From positions 62,001 through 126,000 of the forward strand of contig NMRA01000022.1 of NCBI GenBank assembly GCA_002633005.1: a stretch of DNA of 64,000 nt. Reading direction: 5' to 3'. The notes under the pieces are model-generated. The model was not told the origin of the DNA and ran no database searches. It saw nothing but the letters and a program-made list of their open reading frames with translations. The stretch comes from Phoronis australis (lineage: Eukaryota; Phoronida; Phoronidae). This document shows, piece after piece, positions 33,930 through 45,616 of this stretch (its first letter is position 1; every line of letters begins with the position of its first letter). The translations under genes and the position numbers were made by a program.

Positions 33930-36206
33930 GAAGGTGAGAACGTTTAATTTAGAGTCCAGCCAAGGTACAAATCTCTGTTTTTACAAATGCCGGACAAAAT
34001 GATTTGGTTGCGAATTCGTGTCGTTCCTTCGTCCCAAATGAGCCTAAATGAAGAGGCCTCTACATGATTAAACGAATTGTTATGGATGTTTGCGCAAAAC
34101 AAATCAAACTACGGGCTTGGTAGAACGATAACCACGCCATGGTAACAGAAAACTGCGTGCAAAGGTTCTATGATTAGACTGCAGTATAACAAAAATATAT
34201 TCACTGCGTTACTTCCAGTTAAGCATCTATTTTGTTTTGGCAGTCTTTTCGAAAGATGTAAATATTTCTCAAACTTGACGAAGGGTTCGTCAAATTCGAA
34301 TTAAAGTAGTTTTCCATCACACTGCTTTGAAACTGATGTCTAATTTTCCCGGCTTAGTCAAAGATGAGGTTATTTCCGGGTTTCCGAAAGCACTGACGGA
34401 TCCGAGCTCTCGTCGTGACCGGAAATGTTGAGCCTGGTCTGAAGATATAAGCGACAAAAATCGTGTATTGCTTACAGTCGGGACGAACAGAATGAAATTT
34501 GACGATGCAGCGCGAGATCAGTAATACGATTACTGTTAGTTTCCGCTGAGTGCAAATGGTGGATTCAAGCTGAATTTCGCGGTGACAACGCACAGCATCC
34601 AGGAGAATGCTTTAAAACTACCGCTGCACTTAAGCATTCGAGACATTTGGAAACAACTGAAAATTGGTCCACTTCCAGCGGTATTCGTGAAAATTACAGA
34701 AACATTTAAGTTGATGACGTAATGACAGAATTATTCGTAAGATATTCAGTTTTCAGTTGGGTATTACGTGGCGGTCACTCTTGAATAGCGTGCTTTTCGA
34801 GCTGTGACGGCAAAGCTTTCTGCTGTATTTATTGGACGTTCAGAGTAACTTGTTACGACTTTTTATAGATATGAATCACTCGGTTTATTAATTTCAGGTA
34901 GATTTTATTTTGCAGTGGTTGCTACGAAAGGTCGCATAACTTATACAGCTATACTGTCTGATAAGACGGCTGGTGATAATGTTGAATTTTTTTATTTTCA
35001 ACATCTGTGCTACACTTCAAACTCCCAGCATGGGGTCGTCAGTTTGCTTGGTAATCGCCTTGTTTGGCTGAACAGACGCTAATAGGAATAAAATCAGATA
35101 CGGCAAGACACAAATACTCTCAGACTGTAGGAATTATCTGTGCTGTGATAAGGAAATTCACGACCTCCGACAAAAGACGGCAACCACTGAAGATGCACAT
35201 ACAGGCAGAAAAATGAACAATGCCTTACCAATTGCCCTCGATTCATGTACTTAAAGGCATGTACTCTTCGTTCCTTTGTCGGAAACCGTGAAGCCGTTAC
35301 TCGCCTCCTCTATCAACTCGACGGACGAAGCTGTTGGTACGTTATATGAGATTTTATTAGTTTCAGAGAATTCGCAACACGTACCAACAAGACGAAAACG
35401 GGATACTCGCCAGTGAAATCTGGTGATACACGTTGTTCGCTTCTAATACATGGCAACATCTCGTGAAGACTGGTAGTCTTGGAAACATGATATCAACTAA
35501 CCTTACCTTACCGAAAGTTCCAATGCTAATCTCCATACAACACCAAATCGTCAACTATTTTTAAACACCTTAAGTTCATAAGTACAAGTTAAGTTCGTGT
35601 TAATAAATACATATATAATTTGTTAAAATAGAAACAAATTTTTTTCCTATGATTGCCAGAACGCTATTGTAGCTCATAGGTAAGGTCTTAACATTACAAA
35701 ATATTATTTGCAAGCCATAATCCAGCTTTTATTACATAAATTCAACAATAATAATGATGATAATAATAAAAATAGTAAGTGAACTTCAGGCAGTCATTAT
35801 GTGCGAGTGAACTAATTTATTGTTTGGTCGTTCGTTTTGCACCAACCTATATATTAAATTGCTCGAAGCTCATCTGATGGTGGTCGGACAAAATAGGGAA
35901 TCAAAAAGTGTCGGGAAATCCAGTACACAGGATGGTTTAAACACACAAAACTGGGAATTATATGAGCTAACAATCAATACAAACTGAAAAGCACCCTCTA
36001 CAACCCCGAATTGTAATATTGCCGCAATTTGGGTCAGCACTCGCGACCCACTCATTTCAATAATTTTTGCCAGTGACAATTCGGGCTTGTACTACAGTAT
36101 AGGTGCAAGCGATATATTCCAACTACAGCAAATTAAATAAATCACTATTCCACCCACTGCCATCACGGCCTTCGTGTCGCATTAGCCCCTAGCGGATACA
36201 TGACCT

Positions 36207-36359
36207 GGGCCCAGTTGCATAAAAGTTATACGCCGTATAGCAACAATGACGTTGCATGATCACGCGTCACGTTGTTATTGATGAACAATGCTCATGACGT
36301 CATGCAACAATCAAACTTATCCAGCGGATATCTTTTGAAGCTTTATGCAACTCAGCCCC
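36207..36359. mobile_element. MITE with gggcc-agttgcataaa ends
   Basis: Left end gggcccagttgcataaaa and right end, on the other strand, ggggctgagttgcataaag form a terminal inverted repeat around a 153 bp element with an internal gacgtcatgcaac palindromic zone. Confidence 0.8.
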
Positions 36360-37333
36360 GGAGTTGGTTGGAAATGCCTGTGCATCAGTAAGGCAATTGT
36401 GGAAGATTTGCTGGTCAGTCACTTTGTTGCACTAGAAAGGCTCATCTTTGACATATATTTTTAAAATTGTTACATTCTGGGATTATATTTTTGAAACCCC
36501 AAGGTCGACTACGGCAGCGTATAGTTACTGAGTGATACACAAATCAAGACAGGAGTACGACAATGGCATACAACTTCACTATACGTGGTACGATGGGGAC
36601 ACTAGAGTTTGTGCGACCTCTGGCGTACAAGAGCTGAAGCAACGTGGGTTTAGCCAAAGATACTATTCTGAAACCCAAATGGAGCACCCTGCACATCCGT
36701 TACTGTTGACATCAATTGTAACCTGAACAGTATTTCTCGAATGTAATGGTAAACACGTACCTTTTATTGTGACAATTGGGGCAAATCATGACAATTTGGG
36801 TCCCAAACTGTTGTACCCAGCGCTTTGTGTAAGCCTACATCAAAGTACATTGGCACCCAAACATTAAGATCGTTAGAAATTTGTTGTATACACGTAACAA
36901 GTACCCAAGTTTTGTTGAAAAGTCACCCTGTTCCCGACATCAGCAGGAGTTAAATATTTACAAATTCCCAACAATAAAACCGAACCACCCAATCTTCAAT
37001 TTTAATTCAAAAGGGAGGTTCTTAGAGGTAGGTGGGTAGCTTCCCTGCCTGACCAAAACATCCATCTGAACACCTGTATAGCCAGGCACATGTGGGCACC
37101 GAGATTGCAATGAGCAAGCGTGATCATGGCCATACAGGTGAACAAAACCAGTGTGAATAATTAGATACAATTTTGAAAACAAAATGTCTACTTTAAAAAT
37201 GGACAGGCTCTTATCCGGACACCACAGTAGTGAGACAAGTCATTGCATTGTGGATAACATATTTACTATACTAAGTACAACATGCCTATGTATGTATTCA
37301 AAGTAATGGCGGTGTTCCTCAAATGAAAATATT

Positions 37334-37339
37334 TTTATT
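37334..37339 (-). promoter_or_regulatory. Possible poly(A) signal of Rab32-like gene
   Basis: AATAAA on the minus strand about 245 bases past the stop codon. Position is right, but a hexamer alone is weak evidence. Confidence 0.4.
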
Positions 37340-37583
37340 CCTCATCGTTGTTCAAGAGTTTCCGTGTTGCGTTTCAGCAAGTAAATGTCTAGGCGGGTGT
37401 TTCTTGCACATGTTTTAAACTGGCTGTTGTGTTGCTGTCTAATCTTAGTAAGTTTCAGTTAATCAATTCATGTTAGCTTGAAAACATGTCAAAATATGGC
37501 GCACTGGTTTGAATGTTTGCATATACCGCAGTTATCTGGACCCCGCTCTTCCGACACATACACAGACTTTGAAAGAGCGACTA

Positions 37584-37728
37584 TTAACAGCCGCAGTTTT
37601 TCTCGTTTTTAAGGTTGTCTTGTGGGACTGCGGCCACTTGAAGAGTACTGTTGCTGCGAGGTTTTGAAGCAAAGTCGACACTTTTGTCCAAATCAGAATG
37701 TCGGCTTACCGTCTCGTCAAGTAAAAAC
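37584..37728 (-). CDS. RAB32: Rab32-like last exon
   Basis: Encodes FLLDETVSRHSDLDKSVDFA and a tail ending NEKNCGC with a TAA stop at 37584-37586. CGC is a CXC double-prenylation signal. Confidence 0.93.
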
Positions 37729-40700
37729 CTTGAAAAGAAATACAAAATGCTTAGGACCCTATCCACACGACTTTCAACACGAAACTTCTTAGTTTTGAAA
37801 CGTTTTCCGTCCATACAAGAAGGGTAAAACGTCAACCAAAAAGGCTGAAAAGGCATTATTACTGGGCTGTGATGTGATAGCGTGAGGTAAGCGTTTCAGT
37901 AAAGTCGAGTTTCCGCCGTCCATACGAGTGCAGTGAGAACAGTTTTCAAATAGTTTTGTTGATAGCGTCTACTCACCAGCACAGCGAAAATGACGGTTTC
38001 ACAAAATTCCACTCTGAACAGGATTTTCAAAAAGTGCGATTTTGGTAGTTTATATTAGATAATTTGATATTTGATAATGTGTACGGAAGGCGTTTAGGCA
38101 ACAAAATTGCGATTTCAAATGAGGTCTTCCTTAAAACCGGACCTTTATGAAGTACGAAATTGTTTCTAAAAGTGGTTGGTTCAATGAAGCAGCAAAGCTC
38201 GTGTATTCTAATCAGTTGCAATATGAACACCGTGAATGACACAGAATGTCCTTAGCGAAATAATTTACAGGTTGCATTAAACACAGTTTATAACACCAAC
38301 CTGCCGTTTTCCATAAAACATTTTGATGGATCACGACAGTGGGTAGAGACATGCATGCAAACTCTCACCTCATGGCTTCCTGAATCATCAAACCATCTTT
38401 GACGGATGTTTCGGTCCAACCAATAAAGCTGTGGTCTTTGCACAAATTCTCTATTTCCTCTTGTTCAATGTCCCGATGGGGTAAATCGGACTGAAATAGG
38501 CAGATACTGAAGTTCAGCAACTGGCAACCTGTTTATAAAGTTCACCCTCCGCATTGAACAACGTTGTGCTTCGAAGCGGAAACCGCTTCCCTTTCATTGT
38601 ATGACAAAGTGACGTTGGACAATTTGACCATTTCCGCGAAAAAAATATGCTGGAGAACAATATCCGTCAAAAATATGAACGAGGCAATTGAAATTTGCCA
38701 CACATAAAAGAAGCCCAACTTCGGAGGTCGTTGAAGACCAACAAACCCGTGAGTAAACAATGCCAGCCTCCCATTCAGTAACGCTAAGACCTCGCTAAAA
38801 AAGCAAGACTTCGCGAGATTACGTGAGTTATTGCCGTGCATTTTAAATGAGAATACGTGACTTTGACTAGGTTTTACCTAGGTCCTAGCGTAGGCCCTAG
38901 CGTCTACTGAACGCACGCCAGAACCCTGCCAACGATGAGGTAAAGGAAGTCTCAAGCATTTACGCGTAAGATTAGGTGATGTGGAGATAAGCAATTTTCC
39001 AGGTGCGTGAGACGTTTCAAATCGTAAGCGGCACACCACTGCGTATTACCAGAATATTCCGGCCCCCTGGCTCCCAAGAAATGGTATTAACTCCTCAGTT
39101 TGTAGTACGCAGCGGGTATAACCGAACGTCGCTTAAAGACACTTTAAACCATGTTTTGGTGCTAAAAACACCAAACTTCTCAAGCTTCTGAAAATCTAAA
39201 GTTTTTGCCCCTTTAAATCCACAGCAACTGTGTCCAGTTTTAGGCTACCACGGAACGTACTCAGGGCAGTTATCTAATGGTAAATAGTATTATTAACTCG
39301 AGCGCCATTCTTTCCATCTCAACACCAACAGTGTCTTTTCCAACCACATCCGCAATTCTCTCCTCCCGAAAAATGTTAGCAGCGAGTGATAAACTGAGTG
39401 ACGGAATTCGGATCGCTCCTAGAGAGTAAAATTTGCAAGCACCAGCAGACTGCCCTTCAAACTGTTTCCAGTCGATCGTCGTGTCATAATCGTCTCATCA
39501 CGTACAAAGTTTTCCCATTCTCAACTAGACTGTCCGATTTCATTACCGCTACCTTTTCGGACTCACGGTCTGACCATTTTGAATAAATTATTGCGAATAG
39601 TACACTTTATTCCAAAAATGATGAAGTGAGTTTCAGGTGGAACATTTAAATTGACGTGCAATAAAACTTCCGATATGGTGGAAAATATAGGTGTTTTTCG
39701 TCCAAAACAAGATCATGTGCACTCGACAGTTCGGATTTCCAGGATTTTTAGCGAGGCACTTACTTTATTGGCTAAAAGTATACAAGGGAGAAAACTGCCG
39801 TCGTGGAGGGTGCACTTGGAGTCCAAATCGTTCTTCCATTTGATCACATTGTTGAACGTGTTCTTTTTGGTCAGATCAAACATTATTATACAAGCGTGAG
39901 CATCTTTGTAGTAAACTCTAGTCATCGACGTGAATCTCTCTTGGCCTGTGAAAATAATCATCACTTAGAGATATTGTACGAAAATGTACAGATACACAGC
40001 CAAAAAACATGATCTCAATGGAAATTGACCTTGTTGATATGACTGACATTAGTTAACTTGGCCGGTTCCACTGCGCGCATCGGCTAAGACATGTCATTGA
40101 TATGTAAGTCGACAGTCCTCAATGAGGACGAATCAGATGTCTCTGTCACTTGACCCGGCGAAGTGATTCAAGTGCAGCGACTGACAGTGCCTGAAAGCGG
40201 AAGAAAGTGAATAAGACGTGAGACCGGAAGTAATTCATCAAGCCGCGACCACTGGATGTGTAGCATACAAAGAAGACAAGAGACACTGTAAGTGCGACTC
40301 TATAAATGATGAGGAAAATTTCAAAACTGACGGAATTTTTTCTTGAACAAGTTGCCAGGCATTTCGAGGTTAATTTTAGTGAAAACGACTTCAAAACGTT
40401 CGTTTTCTGTAAGGTTTGATTTGTAACGTACCTGCAATATCCCATAGCTGCAGCTTGATTGTGACGTCATCGGACCACTTTTCTACCTTCAACGCAAAGT
40501 CAACTGCAAGATATTAGACAGGAAGACAATGACTACTAGTGACAATTACACAATTACTGTTATGTGCCACCTGTTGAGACATTTGTAACGCAAAACAATA
40601 GCATGACGATACTGAATCCTACGACTTGCTTTAAACGTGTCGGGATGTCTGTAGAATTTCTAAAGATAGAAGGCGAACGCGTTTGAGGGTTCGCGTAGCA

Positions 40701-43700
40701 TGTTTTGAGCAAAATGAGTGTGTGTTTCGTAGCTTCGATTCCAGCCAAACTTCAGATGGAACACTGGCAGATCTAAGTAAGGGTGGCCAACCACAATTTC
40801 CGGAAGACAAATTTCTTGGTGCTCCTGAAATAGGGTGTCGGGAGGGGGTGGGGAAAACGCGCCAATGTGGAAACCTGCTCGTCCATACTACGCTCATGAT
40901 TAGAACTAAATTTGGTGTAACACAACAGCATTTACGTTCTCACTTAAGTTAAAAAAGGTGCGGCTGTGTCTTTTTTTTCTCCTAAGACTGAGTGAATGAT
41001 ATCCCGGCACAGGAAGCTCTGAACAGTTAGGCTGCAACCACGGGTTGCTACAGTTTAAGTAAAGGGGTCCGCCAGGTTTGGAGACTGTTTAGAGGAATAC
41101 GTTGAAAACAGTTTCTGCTTTGCTTGTGCTTTTGAACTCGTCTTGAATGAGTAAAGCCATTTTTTTAGCCGTGACCTACTTTTTGTGCAAAGTGGTGGCA
41201 GCAGTTTCCTTTCAACCCCTGTGGCCTGCTGTCTGAGAAACCGGGTGCGATTTCAGGTGGCTGTCAAACAGTTCAAAATTGCCAAGCACGCATCTGGTAA
41301 GGGGCGTACTATGGGATTTTTAGAATCTAGACGGAACGATCATTCTGAATCTATAGATTTTTTCTAGCACTTGCAGGGAAGTGGTAATTTTGGGTAGAAA
41401 ACTATCAAATTTGGGGGTTTGGGCCTTATTTTTCTATGTCGGAACTTTTTTCGATGTGAATTAGACGATTAAAAATCTGTAGCATAATTATTTTTCATTT
41501 ATCAGTAGTGCTTGTGAGTTGGGAATGTTTTTAAGTCGCTTGATAAGGACATGAGGAAAGGACTCATCTCCACTTATGTGTACGTCGGCAGCCAAAACCC
41601 TGTAACAAGTGTAGTGCGTAGTGCGCCAACACAGTGATGCACTGAAACTTGGAAATTCCCCAAACATTTTGTACATCACGAGCTACAGCGCCAAGCACTG
41701 ATAAAATTATAAAGCGGTTAATGGGCTTCCATGAATCAACTGAAAACTACGAAATAAAAAGCTACAAGATATGGTTGTCTTATAACGTATGGAAGTCAGT
41801 TGACGAGTTCTGTTTGAGTAGCGTATATGTTGGTAGTTTCGTAGACACGCGAATCTTGCTAAGGAAGCTAGTATGATCGCGTGCTTTGCTTGTAATACAT
41901 GACGATATCTCGCAGTCTTACGTGTTGTTGCGCTTTTGCGAGTTTCTCGCTTCCACGGAACGTACACATAATATCGCAATGGAAATCAAAAAAGAAATGG
42001 CAGAAGTCCAGAAAATGTAATTTTCAATGCAATTTTTACGTCAAATTACACGTGGAGAAAGGCACATCAACTGTGTTGATTAAGTGTGCAGATTGTCAGA
42101 TTATCTTTTAGACTTAGCACATTGATAAGTGACGTGATCGGAGACACAAACTCATTGTTGGCGGCTATCTGTGATTAATGATGATTAGTCGACTGATAAT
42201 GAAGCTACCACGAGTATTATACAAGGACTGAGAAATAACAAATCAGAATGGGATGGACTACTTTTTGTGACAAGTCTCGCTTTTCCAGTAATGCGTAATG
42301 CACCTTCTCTTGGTTTCTCAGGCTCACCATCGGAGTGACGAGTTACGGGAAATCACTCGACAGTCGGGATGCATTTCGTAAACCCATGACACTCGCGAAC
42401 TACTTACGACGAGAAATACTCGCTTATGGAATTTAAACAGCGAATTCTATCCCACAGTTCAACAGTCCAACGTGAATGACCAATCACTTCAGAGGCCGCC
42501 ATTTTGGTAGGGTACGCTGGTAAGCTACGGAGCACACTCGCGAAACGCTCGCCTTTCACTCGTGTTTTTGCGTGGTCTTGAATGACCTTGCTTCTTGGCG
42601 AGAGTCTTGCGCCTACGGAACGTACTGCCAGTGACTGGACAGTTCGTTTATTGAAAGGAAAGCAATTTCCCACAACCCTTTATATATCCGTGAAAAAATA
42701 AGAGAGAACTTAACAGAAGCCAAAGTGACAGACCACGTGAGTGACTGTCCTCTCGGGGCAAGGTCTTCTCCAAAAACTCAACGTCAAAGCAGCGTCCCGG
42801 ATAGAGAAGATTAAGGTGGTTACGGTAATCTTACAACATTCATGTAAAATCGCACATGTTCCTGGCTCTAGTTGTCACGATCCTGTTTTCAGCGTGATCC
42901 GCAATTTACTCAAGGCCTTACTATTGATGACGTAATATCACAAATTGTAAGAAGAGTTTCTACCAAGCTCCTTTGAAGGTTAATAAAATTAAATGTCCAA
43001 ACGAGTCTCAAGTTGTTGACCCATTGGTGTGAGGCTCTGTTCACGGTCAATCTACTCAGAATCAACGGTTTTACGAAAAAGTGTAGGCTACCGGTAAAGT
43101 TTTTGTTTGAGCGTCCTAAAACACGTTCAAGGATCGATGAACTTGACACACAATACCAAAAAGACGATAATTCATTAGTTTTACCATTTTCTGCTTGTTT
43201 GAAACTGGTAGATTCGGGTGACTGTGGAGATTCGGGTAAACACCTAAAATTGAACGTCCATCGACAAAAAACTATTGACATGTCCGAAACCGAAATCTGC
43301 AGTTTGCTCTCAGTCAGGGCTTCGAAACAACTTGGAAGCAATCAAGTTTTAAAGCATTGAGTAGCGCACGTGAAAATATCCATTCCAAAATAACAATAAA
43401 TCTACTAAACCTCTCAGTCAGCGCGCGACCTGGTCCTGTCCGCGAACATAACTAACTCCTTATGATATTCAAAGTAATTTATTAAAAAATGAAACAACAA
43501 TCGTGATAAGTTAACAGAAAAATAATCCAGAATCTTGATGGACGAGTTTATCGGTGAATGAGGGAGTGGCTCGCGAGTACGCAATTGTACGGAGGAGCAG
43601 AGTTAGTAAGTGCGCGAACAAAAAATACGTCCGCGCGAGAGGCAAAAAATGGAATGAAAAGGGAATAAAGTATGCGAGAAAAAAAAGTTTTGTGAACAGG

Positions 43701-45616
43701 CAAGACGAGCCGCGTGGGCAGGAAACTGCCTCGGTGCCACGAGAGAAGCCTCGGGAATAATCGGATTTTAGGACACAAACCGAAGGTTCTCATACAACTT
43801 GCGTTATCACATTACACACTGACAAGGCCTAGGATATCCTTGGGATGCAGAGCACGTGAGTGCTTAGCAGAATTTTACAGTGCAAAAGCGTCTAAAACGT
43901 GACCTGGTGGCCGACATACGCAGGTCACCTTATACTAGAGAAGTAAGTAAACGAAGTATGATGAAAAGATAGGTTGAAATTCCATTGCTGAGATGACATC
44001 AAACCACAACAATCGTACTCATGCATTGAACAAAAGTATTTGCCTGTGACCTATATAATTGCTGGGGTTAGTACACTCACCACCTATTGTTCCTTTATAA
44101 TCCCGTCGAAAGGTGTCGTTCACATAACGTTGCACAAACGAGGTTTTACCCACCGTGGGATCACCTATGACAATAATCTTAAATAGTTTCTCAGTCATTT
44201 TACTTGATCATGAATGCAAGCTAGCGGATTGGGACAGCCGTAGAACTAGCCACCAACAAAACACACCGGGACCTGACACTCAAAGGTAGTAGTCTATAAC
44301 ACCGACGAGTCAAAACACTTGGAGAATTGCGACTTATCATTCAGGACAAAGACGGATGACACAATCAATCAGGGTTTTCAACACGTTTAGTCAGTATAAA
44401 ATTCCCAACAACACGCAATAGCTGGCCAGTAAACAAATAAAGACTATTCAATGTGAAGGGCGTGAAGCTGTGGTAGTTCAGCAGTTTGTCGCACAACGCA
44501 GAGAACAGGAGATTCCAAGCTGTCAGGCAAAATCTGATCTTATCCGGAATGCTGTGGGTCCTACGAATCTAAAAGATGAATATGGAGTGTGATGTCATCA
44601 GGAATGACAGAAGAACCCACGGATCACGGGATGACCACTCGGTCTCTTTAGCCAGGTGTCCAGCCAAGCCGTCAAGATTCGGTGACAAGGATTTCCTCTC
44701 CACTATCAAAATTTCAGCCTAAAGCCTCGTGCACATCCAAGACAGAGTTGTATCTAATCATAAATAGTCCCTCACAGCGAGTCAATACTCATCCGACAGA
44801 TAAAGCTTTGATCAAACACCCTCTAATATTCCCCAGTCAATCGAGTGGTTTTCCGGGATCAGCCATTTTGAATGTCACATGATTCCGATGATGTAATCAC
44901 TCACTAGATGTCGCCGTTAACCCCTCGTAAACCTATTGTAATCAGTTACTGCGGTCACTGAACGCCTGGTCAAATTCCGCAATTCAGTTGGTGCATATGT
45001 GTGTTTGAAAAACTGTGCAATTTACTCTTTACAAAAAATCAAACAAAGCACACTAAATACCAGTAAATTGCATAAATTAGGCCTACGACCTACCTGTTCA
45101 AATTAGGCGGAGGACGACTCGATGCGTTTTTCTTCAGGCATAATTTACTGCAGTTTCAGCGGAGAGGTGAGAACACATCATAATTATTGGCCTAGTGGGT
45201 GGGTAGAGTGAGGACGGTTGCTGCGTATCCAAAATCCATACTAATTTTTTTTTTTAATTCCTTTTTTTGGAGAACTGAGACGCGAATTCTGGTTGCATTC
45301 ATGTTGTAAGTGCTTATTTCTGTACAATGACGGTTTTGCCGACATGAAATATCAATTTCAGTAGTTAGCTATCTCCGCCACTCACTCACCAGACTTTATT
45401 TTTAGCTCGACTTGTGGTGTTAAGGATTTTTTTTCAAACCAGGTCATCTGCACAATAACTTACTAACTTACCCCCGACCGTAGCCTTGTACGAAGTCAAA
45501 TTGAAACGTTTGTTGACGTAGCGCTGTATAAAACTAGACTTTCCAACATTTGGATCACCAACCACAACAACTTTGTACAAGAGTTCTCGTGTCGAACTGG
45601 ACAGTGATAGCTCCAT
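37584..45616 (-). CDS. RAB32: Rab32/Rab38-type small GTPase with two alternative first exons
   Basis: Six exons, of which the first two are alternatives. Shared part carries G3 WDIAGQERF, TRVYYKDA, G4 NKSD and G5 WTETSVKDG, then a hypervariable tail ending in CGC for geranylgeranylation. VDFALKV, the insertion-like WKNDLDSK and W-ETS-KDG are typical of the Rab32/38 subfamily, which controls traffic to lysosome-related organelles through effectors such as VARP. Isoform A (first exon 44081-44198) gives 212 residues and isoform B (45472-45616) 221; both totals are whole codons. Rab29 is a less likely alternative. The symbol denotes the Rab32/38 group, not strict orthology. Confidence 0.93.
38369..38490 (-). 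CDS. RAB32: Rab32-like exon 4
   Basis: Phase 0 in, 2 out, donor gtgaga. Encodes SDLPHRDIEQEEIENLCKDH and FIGWTETSVKDGLMIQEAM: G4 Asp and G5 Thr-Ser. Confidence 0.95.
38772..38913 (+). mobile_element. CGTTCAGTA MITE, copy 2
   Basis: About 142 bp with terminal inverted repeat cattcagtaacgctaagacc against cgttcagtagacgctagggc. Core cttcgcgagattacgtgag. Sits in the Rab intron between exons 3 and 4. Confidence 0.88.
39764..39945 (-). CDS. RAB32: Rab32-like exon 3
   Basis: Phase 1 in, 0 out, acceptor ttttcacag, donor gtaagt. Encodes QERFTSMTRVYYKDAHACII, WKNDLDSK and CILLANK, covering switch II and the G4 Asn-Lys. Confidence 0.95.
40432..40503 (-). CDS. RAB32: Rab32-like exon 2
   Basis: 72 nt, phase 1 both sides, acceptor tcttgcag, donor gtacgt. 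Encodes VDFALKVEKWSDDVTIKLQL then WDIAG, the interswitch strands and start of G3. Confidence 0.95.
40504..44080. other. Rab32-like intron between exon A and exon 2
   Basis: 3.6 kb. Two loosely similar stretches ending in ggaacgtac (about 41850-41968 and 42516-42632) suggest a diverged repeat. A plus-strand open frame at 43013-43360 lacks an ATG and is not supported. Confidence 0.4.
44081..44198 (-). CDS. RAB32: Rab32-like alternative first exon A (proximal)
   Basis: ATG at 44198, MTEKLFKIIVIGDPTVGKTS, FVQRYVNDTFRRDYKGTIG, donor gtgagt in phase 1. A complete P-loop and switch I, with a short N-terminus. No acceptor-like site precedes the ATG, so it behaves as a first exon. Confidence 0.88.
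44875..44882. promoter_or_regulatory. M-box-like TCACATGA site
   Basis: Palindromic E-box variant bound by MITF/TFE factors, about 680 bases upstream of exon A. One 8-mer can occur by chance. Confidence 0.2.
45472..45616 (-). CDS. RAB32: Rab32-like alternative first exon B (distal)
   Basis: ATG at 45616, then MELSLSSSTRELLYKVVVVG and the P-loop GDPNVGKSS, FIQRYVNKRF, YKATVG. Donor gtaagt in phase 1. Compared with exon A it has one more residue in switch I (KRFNLTSYKATVG). The open frame extends upstream without another ATG. Confidence 0.88.

Larger units (their letters stand above)
33930..37583. other. Intergenic region between CACHD1-like and Rab32-like genes
   Basis: Upstream DNA of the CACHD1-like gene and 3' flank of the Rab gene. 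Holds one MITE at 36207-36359 and a loose inverted pair near 35154-35296 (tccgacaaaag against ctttgtcgga). No coding sequence or core promoter motif is convincing. Confidence 0.5.

Noticed and set aside
43013-43360. 115-codon plus-strand open frame within the Rab intron
   Set aside because: The frame begins without an ATG and has no domain or splice support, though its composition is protein-like.
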